Assembly: GCF_030378065.1 (NCBI RefSeq)
Contig: NZ_JAUCGJ010000008.1
Coordinates: 1-64,000 of the forward strand
Origin: Candidatus Venteria ishoeyi
GTDB lineage: Bacteria; Pseudomonadota; Gammaproteobacteria; Beggiatoales; Beggiatoaceae
DNA: 64,000 nucleotides
Direction: 5' to 3'
A model generated the notes under the pieces. That model saw only the letters and a list, made by a program, of their open reading frames with translations. It was not told where the DNA came from and made no database searches. Positions 47,131 to 56,600 of this stretch are shown in pieces. The position numbers and the translations under genes were made by a program. How positions within the stretch are numbered: the stretch's first letter is position 1; the number at the start of each line of letters is the position of its first letter.

Positions 47131-47940
47131 TTATGCGAAAATCGTATCAACCGCATGATCCAAGGTGCTGCGAATATCCACATCATCCGTAATCGGTCTA
47201 ACCAGCGCCATTTTGCAGGCGGCGGCAGGCTCAACACCCTCGGACATAAGGTTGGCTGCATAAACCAGCAAGCGGGTTGAAATCCCTTCATCCAGGCCAT
47301 GACCTTTCAGATTTCTTGCTGTTTTACCAATTTTCACCAGTTTTGCTGCGGTCTCATTATCCAGATCGGCTTCTTTGGCAACAATTTCCACTTCCACTTT
47401 GGTTTCGGGATATTCAAAATCCATAGCGACAAAACGCTGTTTGGTGGATTGTTTAAGATCTTTCATCAGGCTTTGATAGCCTGGATTATAGGAGATGACC
47501 AGTTGAAAATCAGGATGCGCCTCGATCAGTTCCCCTTTTTTATCCAATGGCATGGTGCGACGGTGATCGGTGAGTGGGTGGATTACAACCGTTGTATCTT
47601 GACGTGCTTCAACAATTTCATCCAGATAACAGATAGCGCCCATCCGAGCCGCTACGGTTAATGGGCCATCCAGCCAACGGGTGCCGTCTGAGTCGAGCAG
47701 GTAACGACCAATTAGGTCGGATGCGGTCATATCTTCATTACAGGCCACTGTAATCAATGGTTTTTGCAGTTTCCACGCCATATGCTCAATAAAACGGGAT
47801 TTACCACAACCTGTCGGGCCTTTGATCATGACAGGGAGACGGCGTTTATAAGCCGCTTCATACAGGCTTACTTCGTTGGACTGCTGCTCATAATAAGGTT
47901 CATCGGTAATTTTATATTGTGCAATATCAAAGTCGCTCAT
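47131..47940 (-). CDS. cbbQ: CbbQ, AAA+ ATPase of the RuBisCO activase
   Basis: A MoxR-class AAA+ protein of 269 aa that forms the hexameric motor with CbbO. Walker A GPTGCGKS (near residue 44) and Walker B AICYLDEIVEARQD are intact, as are NPGYQS of sensor 1 type and the C-terminal lid. I used the ATG at 47940 (MSDFDIAQYK) because GGTGAG precedes it at a good distance; a GTG at 47952 is possible. It lies 85 bases after cbbM, separated by a strong terminator-like hairpin. Confidence 0.94.
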   Translation of the reverse strand: MSDFDIAQYKITDEPYYEQQSNEVSLYEAAYKRRLPVMIKGPTGCGKSRFIEHMAWKLQKPLITVACNEDMTASDLIGRYLLDSDGTRWLDGPLTVAARMGAICYLDEIVEARQDTTVVIHPLTDHRRTMPLDKKGELIEAHPDFQLVISYNPGYQSLMKDLKQSTKQRFVAMDFEYPETKVEVEIVAKEADLDNETAAKLVKIGKTARNLKGHGLDEGISTRLLVYAANLMSEGVEPAAACKMALVRPITDDVDIRSTLDHAVDTIFA

Positions 47941-47975
47941 GACTGTTCTCACCAGGTGCTTGGAAATTGAAAGGC

Positions 47976-48012
47976 TGAAAAAAAAGCCCCTGAATCAGGG
48001 GCTTTTTTTTCA
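47976..48012 (-). terminator. Strong intrinsic terminator between cbbM and cbbQ
   Basis: On the minus strand AAAAAAAAGCCCCTGA is followed by TTCAGGGGCTTTTTTTT: a GC-rich stem (AGCCCCTGA/TCAGGGGCT) with a long U-run. It sits 14 bases after the cbbM stop and would stop most transcripts, leaving partial read-through into cbbQ-cbbO. Confidence 0.9.
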
Positions 48013-48025
48013 CTGAAGATTCAGC

Positions 48026-49414
48026 TTACTTGTGAACGCCCAGTTTGTCTCTCCAACCTGGGAACAAGGCATCAGCATCATGCTCAAATGATTCGAAAGC
48101 GCGTGCAAACTCTTTATGTTCTTTCGCGTATTCGATAGGATCAGCACCTGTTTTCCAGCAATCATAAGCCTGTTTTAATGAGGCTGCACCAGCTGCCGGG
48201 CTGTCAATATGACCGTAAGAACCACCACCGGAAGTGTTGATAACGTTACCATGACCCAGGTTCTCAAAGAAGCCAGGCAGGCGCAACGCATTCATGCCAC
48301 CAGAGATAATGGGTGTGGTTGGTTTCATGCCATACCATTTCTGATAGTAGAAAGGTCCCTGACACTCATCACGTTCAATCATGTAAGCGATGACTTTATC
48401 GGAAGCATCACCTTCCATTTTGCCATAACCCATAGTACCTACATGGATACCGGAAGCACCTTGTAGACGAGACATCTTAGCCAATACAAATGCGGTATAA
48501 CCACGTTTTGAAGAAGGCGAAGTCACTGCACCGTGGCCTGCACGATGATAATGCAAGTACTGACCAGGGTAATTACGGCGTGCTGTGGTCACCATGCCAG
48601 GGCCACCAACATAACCGTCAACCAGGAAAGCAACCTGAGAGGCGTTTTCACCGAAGGCTTCCAGGATGTAGTCAGCGCGGGCGCACATTTCATGATGGTC
48701 ATCAGCAGTGATGTTAGCTGAGAACAGCTTGGTTTCACCGGTTTCATCCTGTGCGCGGTTCATCGCATCGACCACTAAAGGAATAACCTTTTTCATGGGA
48801 CAGAAAACCTGGTTACCTTGAGGCTCATCATTTTTAATGAAGTCGCCACCCAGCCAGAATTGATAAGCCGCTTCCGCAAAGGGTTCAGGGCGCAGGCCCA
48901 GCTTAGGCTTAATAATCGTACCGGCGATGTAACCACCATTTTCAACTGGACGACCCAGCATACGCCACATATCAGAGATATCCATGGCAGGGCCGTCAAA
49001 TAAGCGCATCAACTTAGGTGGAACATAAAAATCTCGCATTTGAGAATTTTTAATATCACCCATACCCTGGTTGTTACCAATACACAGGGTCAAAAATGAA
49101 ACCAGCATGGTGCGGCCATCAATCACATTGCGATCGAACAAGTCGATAGGATATGCAATCTTCATGATGCCTTTGGCTTCATCAATGAAGTAAACCAGTG
49201 CATCAACGCCTTTGGTAAAGTCATCCGTGGTAGAGACTTCTACATTGGTACCGGTGGAAGATTCTGCCGCAAAGTGGGCTGCAGCTTCCAGGTAACCATA
49301 ACCTTCAGCAGGTTCCATATGGTATGCAACCAATATGTGTTTACCATCAGCCAGCAAATTTTCTTCATTCAAGCTCAGGTCGGAATAACGACCCGTTTGA
49401 TCCAATAATGCCAT
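48026..49414 (-). CDS. cbbM: Ribulose-bisphosphate carboxylase, form II
   Basis: A 462-aa form II RuBisCO, the CO2-fixing enzyme of the Calvin cycle, with no small subunit gene. Catalytic motifs are visible: [11 protein letters not shown] (K near 166), the carbamylated lysine in [14 protein letters not shown] (near 191), HYHRAGHGA and [11 protein letters not shown] for phosphate binding, and [16 protein letters not shown] good ribosome site (AAAGGA) is 7 bases before the ATG. It heads the operon cbbM-cbbQ-cbbO-orf136. No cbbR regulator is adjacent. Form II enzymes have low CO2/O2 selectivity and suit low-oxygen or CO2-rich habitats. Confidence 0.98.
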   Translation of the reverse strand: MALLDQTGRYSDLSLNEENLLADGKHILVAYHMEPAEGYGYLEAAAHFAAESSTGTNVEVSTTDDFTKGVDALVYFIDEAKGIMKIAYPIDLFDRNVIDGRTMLVSFLTLCIGNNQGMGDIKNSQMRDFYVPPKLMRLFDGPAMDISDMWRMLGRPVENGGYIAGTIIKPKLGLRPEPFAEAAYQFWLGGDFIKNDEPQGNQVFCPMKKVIPLVVDAMNRAQDETGETKLFSANITADDHHEMCARADYILEAFGENASQVAFLVDGYVGGPGMVTTARRNYPGQYLHYHRAGHGAVTSPSSKRGYTAFVLAKMSRLQGASGIHVGTMGYGKMEGDASDKVIAYMIERDECQGPFYYQKWYGMKPTTPIISGGMNALRLPGFFENLGHGNVINTSGGGSYGHIDSPAAGAASLKQAYDCWKTGADPIEYAKEHKEFARAFESFEHDADALFPGWRDKLGVHK

Positions 49415-49719
49415 AAGAAGTCCTTTAATTATAAAAAATTGCAGAAATACCTGGTTTTAATCCAAATAAAACCAAATAAAAATCAATTAGTATTTCCGTA
49501 GGAGATATGAGTATACATTTTCTGCCTGCATTAGGGAAACATTTAATTCTAATCTTCTTTACAAGCAATGACTTACACTCATCTTATTATAAATATATAA
49601 AATGTATCCTCACCATTTGCCCATTTTAAAAGGCAGTTCCAAGAGTTGATTTGGGCTTACGAAATATCAATGAGTTATGCCCCGGTGATTTTCGATAATG
49701 ATGCTATCCGCTGAATCTA
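49415..49719. promoter_or_regulatory. cbbM upstream region
   Basis: A 305-base AT-rich stretch holding the cbbM leader and its ribosome site. I could not define a convincing -35/-10 pair. No gene is present. The distance to the foldback repeat at 49720 leaves about 300 bases for control sites. Confidence 0.4.
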
Positions 49720-49876
49720 TAGGAGTGAGAATTTTATAACTTCAGAAACTGGTCTTTTTCTCCATTTTCTGTATTGTGAAAACAGTTACATAGCTTGCTA
49801 TGCGCCTGTTTTCACGCCTTGAAAATAAATAAAAATCCTGCGCCCAGTTCCTGCACTTATTTCATCCTCACTCCTA
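49720..49876. repeat. Foldback repeat family A, copy 3
   Basis: Starts TAGGAGTGAG and ends CTCACTCCTA with identical internal cruciform to copy 1. The flanking bases form a TA-TA pair on both sides here, consistent with a TA target, which copies 1 and 2 keep only on the left. Confidence 0.88.
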
Positions 49877-50164
49877 TGGATCAAAATGCTAAGCGTTTAG
49901 TCTCCCCCTCGAAGCACCGACCTCCAGTCGGCACGGGCGGCTGAAAGCCACCCACTCCAGGGCTGGCAGAATGCCAGATGAACGGGTATGCTTTTCTGTG
50001 TTTTCCGCATATTCTGCGGCAAAAAATAATCAGAGTCTAAATAGTTATCTTTAATACCGTTAGTTTTTCAGATTCTCCTATAGCATTCAAAACCTACAAA
50101 GCTTATTATGTAAGTAGGCTCCGAAAGGGGTATTTTATTTGCAATTATCAAAGAGAGCGATTGA
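49877..50164. other. Spacer with small hairpins before a hybrid kinase gene
   Basis: Contains short stems such as GGCGGCT-GAA-AGCCACC and CTGGC-AGAA-TGCCAG (49940-49980) like those in repeat family C. No gene seen. AAAGAGAGCG just before the next start is a plausible ribosome site. Confidence 0.5.
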
Positions 50165-51802
50165 ATGTCATTGGCTTTCAGACCCACTATTCTGCTGGTG
50201 GACGACAATAAAAACAACTTATTTACCTTAAGAACCTTACTGGAAGAACATATTAATAACCTTCATATTCTGGAGGCAGATTCTGGTCAGGAAGCTCTGC
50301 GGCTGATACTAGGTAATCCTGTGGATTTGATTATTCTGGATATACAAATGCCAGATATGGATGGCTTTGAAACAGCGCAGCATATCCATTCCTGGAGCCA
50401 GACCAGTCATGTGCCTATTGTTTTTCTGACAGCGGCTTATAAATCTGAAGAATTTCGCCAAAAAGGTTTTCAATCCGGGGCTGTTGATTATCTCACCAAA
50501 CCTATCGATACCGCCCAACTCATTGGTCGCGTTAAAATCTATTTACGTTTTATAGAGCAAGAACACCTGCGTCTGACTGAGCTACAACATAAAAATACTG
50601 AATTAGAACAAGCGCATATTAAGCTGGAAAATTTAAGCAAACAAAATGCACTGATTTTGGATTCTGCCGGAGAAGGTATTTGTGGCATAGATTTGCAAGG
50701 CAACACCACTTTTGTCAATCCCGCAGCGACTCGAATGCTGGGGTTTAACTGTGAGGATATGATCAATAACAATCAACATGCTTTGATTCATCATAGCCAT
50801 ATCCAGGGAAAGCCTTACTTCAGCACCGAATGCCAGATTTACCTGGCAATGCAAAACCAGCAAAGTTATCACGTTGATGATGAGGTCTTCTGGCGTAAAG
50901 ATGGCAGCAGTTTTCCGGTTGAATACATGGTTATGCCGATGATACAAAATGACAATGTTGTTGGCGCGGTGATTACTTTTAAGGATATTACTGAGCGTAA
51001 AGAAGCTGAACAGACATTATGCAACGCTAAAAAAACGGCAGAAGAAGCAAACCAGGCTAAAAGCCAATTCATGGCCAATATGAGCCATGAATTACGCACA
51101 CCGCTAAATGCAATTATTGGCTATAGCGATATGTTAATTGAAGATGTCAGCGAAGCCACAGAACTGGCTGGCAATGCAACAGAAGATTCACCTTATCTGG
51201 AAGATCTTGAGAAAATTCAAAATGCGGGTCAACATTTATTGGGGCTGATCGATGATGTGCTGGATATTTCTAAAATTGAAGCAGGGAAAGTTCCCGTATC
51301 CAATAGCCTATTCAGTATCCAGAGTTTGCTAAATGAAGTCTTCGAACTTGCCAAACCCTTGGCAAAAAATCACTGTAACAAATTCGATGTGTTTATTGAT
51401 GACACATTGATAAGTATGTACAGCGACATCACCAAAATTCGTCAGATATTACTTAATTTATTGAGTAATGCTTATAAGTTTACCGAGCAGGGAAAAATTA
51501 CCGTCAATATACAGAAAGTCTTACAACAAGAAGAAAACTGGATCAGTTTTCAGATCAGTGATACGGGTATTGGCATGGATGAGGAGCAGGTCAATCGGAT
51601 ATTTCAAAGCTTTACCCAGGTCGATAATTCTGCCACGCGCAAGTATGGTGGTACTGGTCTGGGCTTGGCAATTGCCAAACATTTAACACAAATGCTGGAA
51701 GGGCAGATCACGGTAGAAAGTAAACTGAGAGAAGGCAGCACCTTCAGCGTCACCCTGCCTTTGCAGCAAACTGAAACACCTGAAACACCTGAAACAAAAT
51801 AA
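50165..51802 (+). CDS. Soluble hybrid: receiver - PAS - histidine kinase
   Basis: A 545-aa protein without membrane helices. Residues 8-125 are a receiver domain (LLVDDNKNN, LIILDIQMPDMDG with the phospho-acceptor Asp, KPID). Residues about 155-285 are a PAS/PAC sensor (ITFKDITERKEAE). HisKA ([11 protein letters not shown] near 305) and HATPase (NLLSNAYKF, SDTGIGMDE, GTGLGLAIAKHL) follow. An N-terminal receiver means this kinase is switched by an upstream kinase. The C-terminus is a short ETPETPETK repeat tail. Confidence 0.93.
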   Translation: MSLAFRPTILLVDDNKNNLFTLRTLLEEHINNLHILEADSGQEALRLILGNPVDLIILDIQMPDMDGFETAQHIHSWSQTSHVPIVFLTAAYKSEEFRQKGFQSGAVDYLTKPIDTAQLIGRVKIYLRFIEQEHLRLTELQHKNTELEQAHIKLENLSKQNALILDSAGEGICGIDLQGNTTFVNPAATRMLGFNCEDMINNNQHALIHHSHIQGKPYFSTECQIYLAMQNQQSYHVDDEVFWRKDGSSFPVEYMVMPMIQNDNVVGAVITFKDITERKEAEQTLCNAKKTAEEANQAKSQFMANMSHELRTPLNAIIGYSDMLIEDVSEATELAGNATEDSPYLEDLEKIQNAGQHLLGLIDDVLDISKIEAGKVPVSNSLFSIQSLLNEVFELAKPLAKNHCNKFDVFIDDTLISMYSDITKIRQILLNLLSNAYKFTEQGKITVNIQKVLQQEENWISFQISDTGIGMDEEQVNRIFQSFTQVDNSATRKYGGTGLGLAIAKHLTQMLEGQITVESKLREGSTFSVTLPLQQTETPETPETK

Positions 51803-51806
51803 TAAA

Positions 51807-52424
51807 TACTAAACAACCACCCGCTAAAAGACGGGTGGGTTAGAGCGTTTGGCGGCTGAAAGCCGAGATACAGGGTGGACAAGCCCTGTTGTTTAGCCCC
51901 AACGGGGCGCATTAATATAGCCAGGGGTAACACCCCTGGAATTGTATCCGTGCCATTCACGCCCTAAAAGGGCAGATTAAAATATTGCAATCATTTTAAC
52001 CTGCCCTTTCAGGGCATAAACGTGTCATTTTCTACCCTGGGGCGCTGCCCCACTGCCATTAACTTAAGACTTTTGGTTAAAAATTATTGCTTTATTCTCA
52101 TTGGGTGAGCAAGTATATCCCTGAAAGGGATAAACATACCAGCCTGGGGCAGCGCCCCAGGTAGGTTGTTTTGTTGAATTAGAGCCCTGGTATCATCACA
52201 TTACACACCCAGGGCGTTGCCCTGGGCTGGTATATTATACCCCTTTGGGGCTGGCTGAATATTTTCTTAAGTTAATGGTAGTGGGGCGCTGCCCCAGGCT
52301 ATATTAAAATACCCCTTTGGGGTGTTAGCGCTAAAACCCATATTTTAAGTTTTACCGTTAAACATCAGAGATAAATCTGTTCGCCTGAAAGGCGAAGGTT
52401 TTAACCTTGTGCATGGAAAATAAA
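51807..52424. repeat. Palindrome-rich intergenic cluster (repeat family C, long copy)
   Basis: About 620 bases without a gene but with many hairpins: CCACCCG/CGGGTGG, GCCCT-AAA-AGGGC, GCCCT-TTC-AGGGC, TGGGGC-GCT-GCCCCA, CCAGGGC-GTT-GCCCTGG and TTCGCCT-GAA-AGGCGAA. A 34-base arm at 52036-52069 is repeated inverted at 52265-52298 with four mismatches. The flanks match the short copy at 38283-38472. Translation in all frames gives no plausible protein. Confidence 0.85.
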
Positions 52425-52517
52425 TAATATAAGTGTTGGAAGAAGCTTAGGAGCTTAGCTCAAACTCAGGTTAAAAATAGCAATACAACTCCAACTATTT
52501 TAAGAAGGGAAATCAAC

Positions 52518-53504
52518 ATGAAAATTACAACATACTTCAACGCGCTCTGTGCGTTCATGTTGCTTGCAACGACAACTGCGGTATCGGCTAAAACTACACT
52601 TAAAGTGGGCTACCTGCCAATCCTGGATCATTTAACGCTGCTCGTCTCACACGTACAAGACAATAAAAACTTTCAACAGGTGGATATTAAACCCAAATTA
52701 TTTAAATCCTGGGGTGCAATGACCGGAGCCTTAAAAGCCGAGGTGATTGATGCCGCATTTATTTTGTCACCGCTGGCTATGGATACTTTTAACAAAGGCT
52801 CCAATATTCGGGCTATTTTGCTGGCACACCGCGATGGCTCTGCGATCACCATAAAAAAAGGTGCGAATATCCACTCCGCAGCGGACTTAAAAGGTAAAAA
52901 AGTTGCTATTCCATACCGGATTTCCACGCATACCGCCTTACTGAATCAATATCTAAGCAATGACGGTTTATCTTTAAAGGATATTAAAACCCGCATTATT
53001 GCGCCGCCTGATATGATTAAAGCCATGCATATTGGTGTTATCGATGCTTTTATTGTTGCTGAGCCTTTTGGCACTAAAGCGCAAAACCAGGGGCTGGGAG
53101 AAATCATGAAACTGACTAAAGATATTGTGCCCAATCATGTGGAATGTATTGTCGTGGTGCGTGAAGAAGTATTGCAGCAATCCCCGGCAGCCGTGGAAGA
53201 GTGGGTGGCAAGCCTGATCCGTGCAGGACAGTTTATCGACCAGGACAAACTGGAAAATGGCTCCAAAGCCGTGGCGCAAATGACGGCTAAAAAATACTGG
53301 CCATATAATAAAAAAGATATTATCAGTGGTTTACAAAACCCCAGTGATCGTATTTCTTTCAGTGATCTCAAGCCTGATAAAGCAGATTTTCAAACCATCG
53401 TTGATATTTCCATTGACAGTAATATTCTTGATAAAGTTGATCTCAACCGGTTTATTGAACCCAGGTTTTATCAAAAAGCAGTTACCGCAGAATCAGCAAA
53501 TTAA
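52518..53504 (+). CDS. Periplasmic substrate-binding protein (NrtA/SsuA/THI5-like)
   Basis: A 328-aa protein with a signal peptide (cleavage after AVSA, about residue 24). The mature fold matches NMT1/SsuA-type binding proteins: LKVGYLPILDHLTLLVS, FKSWGAMTGALKAEVIDAAF, DLKGKKVAIPYRISTHTALL and GVIDAFIVAEPFGTKA. Family members bind nitrate, bicarbonate, sulfonates or pyrimidines; the ligand here cannot be read. There is no permease or ATPase. A large membrane sensor kinase follows, so this protein may present a ligand to that kinase. AAGAAGGGAAATC gives a ribosome site. Confidence 0.85.
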   Translation: MKITTYFNALCAFMLLATTTAVSAKTTLKVGYLPILDHLTLLVSHVQDNKNFQQVDIKPKLFKSWGAMTGALKAEVIDAAFILSPLAMDTFNKGSNIRAILLAHRDGSAITIKKGANIHSAADLKGKKVAIPYRISTHTALLNQYLSNDGLSLKDIKTRIIAPPDMIKAMHIGVIDAFIVAEPFGTKAQNQGLGEIMKLTKDIVPNHVECIVVVREEVLQQSPAAVEEWVASLIRAGQFIDQDKLENGSKAVAQMTAKKYWPYNKKDIISGLQNPSDRISFSDLKPDKADFQTIVDISIDSNILDKVDLNRFIEPRFYQKAVTAESAN

Positions 53505-53640
53505 TCTGAGTTCAATTTAGGCTTCATTCATCGCTTAATGCGATGAAAGCCGCCAAAATCTCACGCTATTTATTGATAGTACACGCTAGATTTAAGTATT
53601 TTTGGATAAAAAATCTTATTTCAAATTTACCTTAAACTAA
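53502..53640. repeat. Inverted-repeat element family B, diverged copy
   Basis: Begins TAATCTGAGTTC at the stop codon of the binding-protein gene. The hairpin TTCATCGC-TTAAT-GCGATGAA uses a different stem sequence from other copies, and the downstream CACGCTATTTATTGATAG and CACGCTAGATTTAAG blocks match the others. It fills the whole gap to the next gene. Confidence 0.75.
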
Positions 53641-53650
53641 GGAAATAATC

Positions 53651-56600
53651 ATGCGAATTCAAACCAAGCTCTCTTTCAGCGCGGTGGCTGCTACCGTATG
53701 TCTGGTAATCATTGGCGCGCTCGGTTTTTTTTATATCCAAGACATTGCCAAATTGTCACATAAACTGGTCAATGAACAAGCAGAGCCGATTGTGCAGGCC
53801 AATGAACTGGAAAAAGCCACCTGGGAAATCTGGTCGCGCCTAATTGTGCATACCAGCACCTCAGATTTTGAGCTCATGCAAAATCTGGAAATGGAAATCA
53901 AAGAACTTGAAGGAATAAGTAAAATCCAGCTTGAACAGGTCAGCGCCAATTATGCCAACACCGGATTGCCGCAAGCCTTAATGGAATTTCAAGAAAATTG
54001 GCAGAGATTCCAGGAAAAATATGCAGAAGTACTGCAACTGAGCCAGGAATTCAGTAAAAGTGACGGACAAAACCTGCTGCTTGGGCCGGGGCGTGAATTA
54101 TTCAATCAGGCACTCAGCAACTTACGGGAAGAGGTGAATCTGCATCGCCAGGAAATGGAGCATTTGCGCAAACAAGCCTCCACCACCCGCCTCCAGGCTG
54201 GCTGGATTGTCAGCGGCATTACCGTATTAGTTGGCACTGCGCTGTTGATTATGTTATTAGGCATGGGACGCAGTATCAGCCGTCCACTGGAAACTGCGCT
54301 GAAAACCGCCAATCAGATTGCAGAAGGCGATCTGACTGCGCGCGCCGCCATGCATACCCGACGAGATGAAATTGGTACACTGCTTAATGCTATGAACGAC
54401 ATGGCTGAGCGCCTGCAACTGACCATCTCGGAACTGAGCAAAGTATTTGGACGTTTTTCCCAGGGTAATATGAATGCGCGCATCAAAACGGATTTCCCCG
54501 GTGATTTTGCCAAAATTAAAAGCGCCACCAATGAAATGGCAGACAATCTGCAAACGTTGATCATTGAAACCCGGCAGGCATTTGGACAATTGGCTGGCGG
54601 TAACATGGCGGTACGTATTGAGCATGAATTTCCAGGGGACTTTACTGATATTAAACAAGCCTCCAACGAAATGGCGGAAGAACTGCAAGGCGTGATCAGT
54701 GAAACCAGCCGGGTGCTGGATCACTTGTCACAAGGCAATATGGATATCAAGGTGGAGCGGGAGTTTGCCGGGGACTTTGGCGAGATTAAAAATGCCCTGG
54801 ATGACACCGCATCCAAACTTAGCCAGACCACTAAAGAAAATGATCGGCAATCCTGGCTGAAAAGTGGACAAACACAGTTAAATGAGTCGATTAGCGGCGA
54901 ACAAAACCTGATTCATTTAGCCGAAAATATTATCAACTTTCTGGTGCCTTACTTAGACGCACAGGTTGGTGCGGTTTATTTACAGGAAACGAGTGAAGAT
55001 AAAACCGATGTTTTGAAAATGATTGCCAGTCACGCTTACGTGTGGCGTAAAAGTGGCGAGCATATGTTTCATCTTGGAGAAGGTCTGGTCGGTCAAGCCG
55101 GATTAGAGCGCAAGCTGTTTGTGATTACCCACGCCCCTGATAATTATATTGCCGTGCGCTCCGGTCTTGGTAAATCCAGCGCCAAAGAAATTCTGGTTGC
55201 ACCTTTTCTTTATGAAGGCCAATTAAAAGGGGTGATAGAAATCGCTTCATTTGAAGCCTTCACTGAACTGCAACTGGAATTTTTCAAACAAATTCTGCCT
55301 AATATTGCCATTGCCATTAATACGGCAGAATCCCGTATGCAAATGCAGGCGTTGTTGGAAAAAACCCAGATTCAAACCAATCAACTACAACAACAGACTG
55401 TCGCGCTGGAGCAGCAACAGGCTGACTTGCAGAAGGCCAACGGAGATTTACAGGCACAACAAGAAGAACTGCATCAGGCTAATGAAGAATTACAATCACA
55501 AACCGAAGAATTACAGACCCAACAGGAAGAACTACGCCAATCCAACGAAGAGCTGGAAGAACGCACCCACGAACTGGAACAACAACGCAGCGCCATTCGT
55601 AAACAAAATGACAAGTTGGAAAAAGCACGCACGGCAATTGAGACTAAAGCTGAAGAACTGGCGCTGGCAAGTAAGTACAAGTCTGAGTTTCTCGCCAATA
55701 TGTCGCATGAGTTGCGTACACCACTGAACAGTCTGTTAATCCTGGCGCAAATGCTGGCAAATAACAAAGACAGTAATTTAACTGAAAAACAAGTGGAATG
55801 CGCCAATACCATCCACAGTTCTGGTTCTGACTTACTGACTTTGATTAATGAGATTCTGGATCTGTCTAAAATTGAAGCTGGACGTATTGAATTACACGTA
55901 GAAACAGTACAGTTAGGTGATTTTGCAGCCTCACTGGAACAAAAATTCCGTCATGTTGCAGATGACAAGGCATTGGGTTTTGAAATCCGTCAGGCAGATA
56001 ATCTCCCCCCCCACATCATGACAGATGCACAACGCCTGCAACAAATCATCAATAATCTTTTGTCTAACGCATTCAAATTCACCCGGCAAGGCAGCGTAAT
56101 TATGAGCATGCACCAGCCGGATGCTAATGATGATTTATCGGGATGTACGCTGACACCACAACAAAGTATTGCTTTCAGTGTGACGGATAATGGTATTGGC
56201 ATTTCGCCGGAAAAACAAAAAATCATTTTCGAGCCATTTCATCAGGCTGATGGCTCTACCAGTCGCAACTTTGGCGGTACGGGTCTGGGTTTATCAATTG
56301 CCCGCCAACTGGTTGAATTAATGGGGGGTAAATTCCACCTGCACAGTGAAGAAAATGAAGGTGCCTGCTTTACGATATATCTGCCCTTAAAACTGAATGC
56401 AAAACTGCTTGCACCTGACAATCAACCAGCCACTACGCAAGCAATACCTAACTTATCTGCTGATGCGTCTATCTCAACGGTATCGGCTGCCAAACCTGCC
56501 TCCCCTCCTGAGCCAGTGGCACTTGAGACAAGAGATAATGAAACTAAAATGGCAATACCTGAAATTCAGGATGATAGAGACAAGCTGGGGGAAGATGACA

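Noticed and set aside
51807-52424. CRISPR array
   Set aside because: The palindromic units differ in sequence and spacing; no constant repeat with unique spacers is present.
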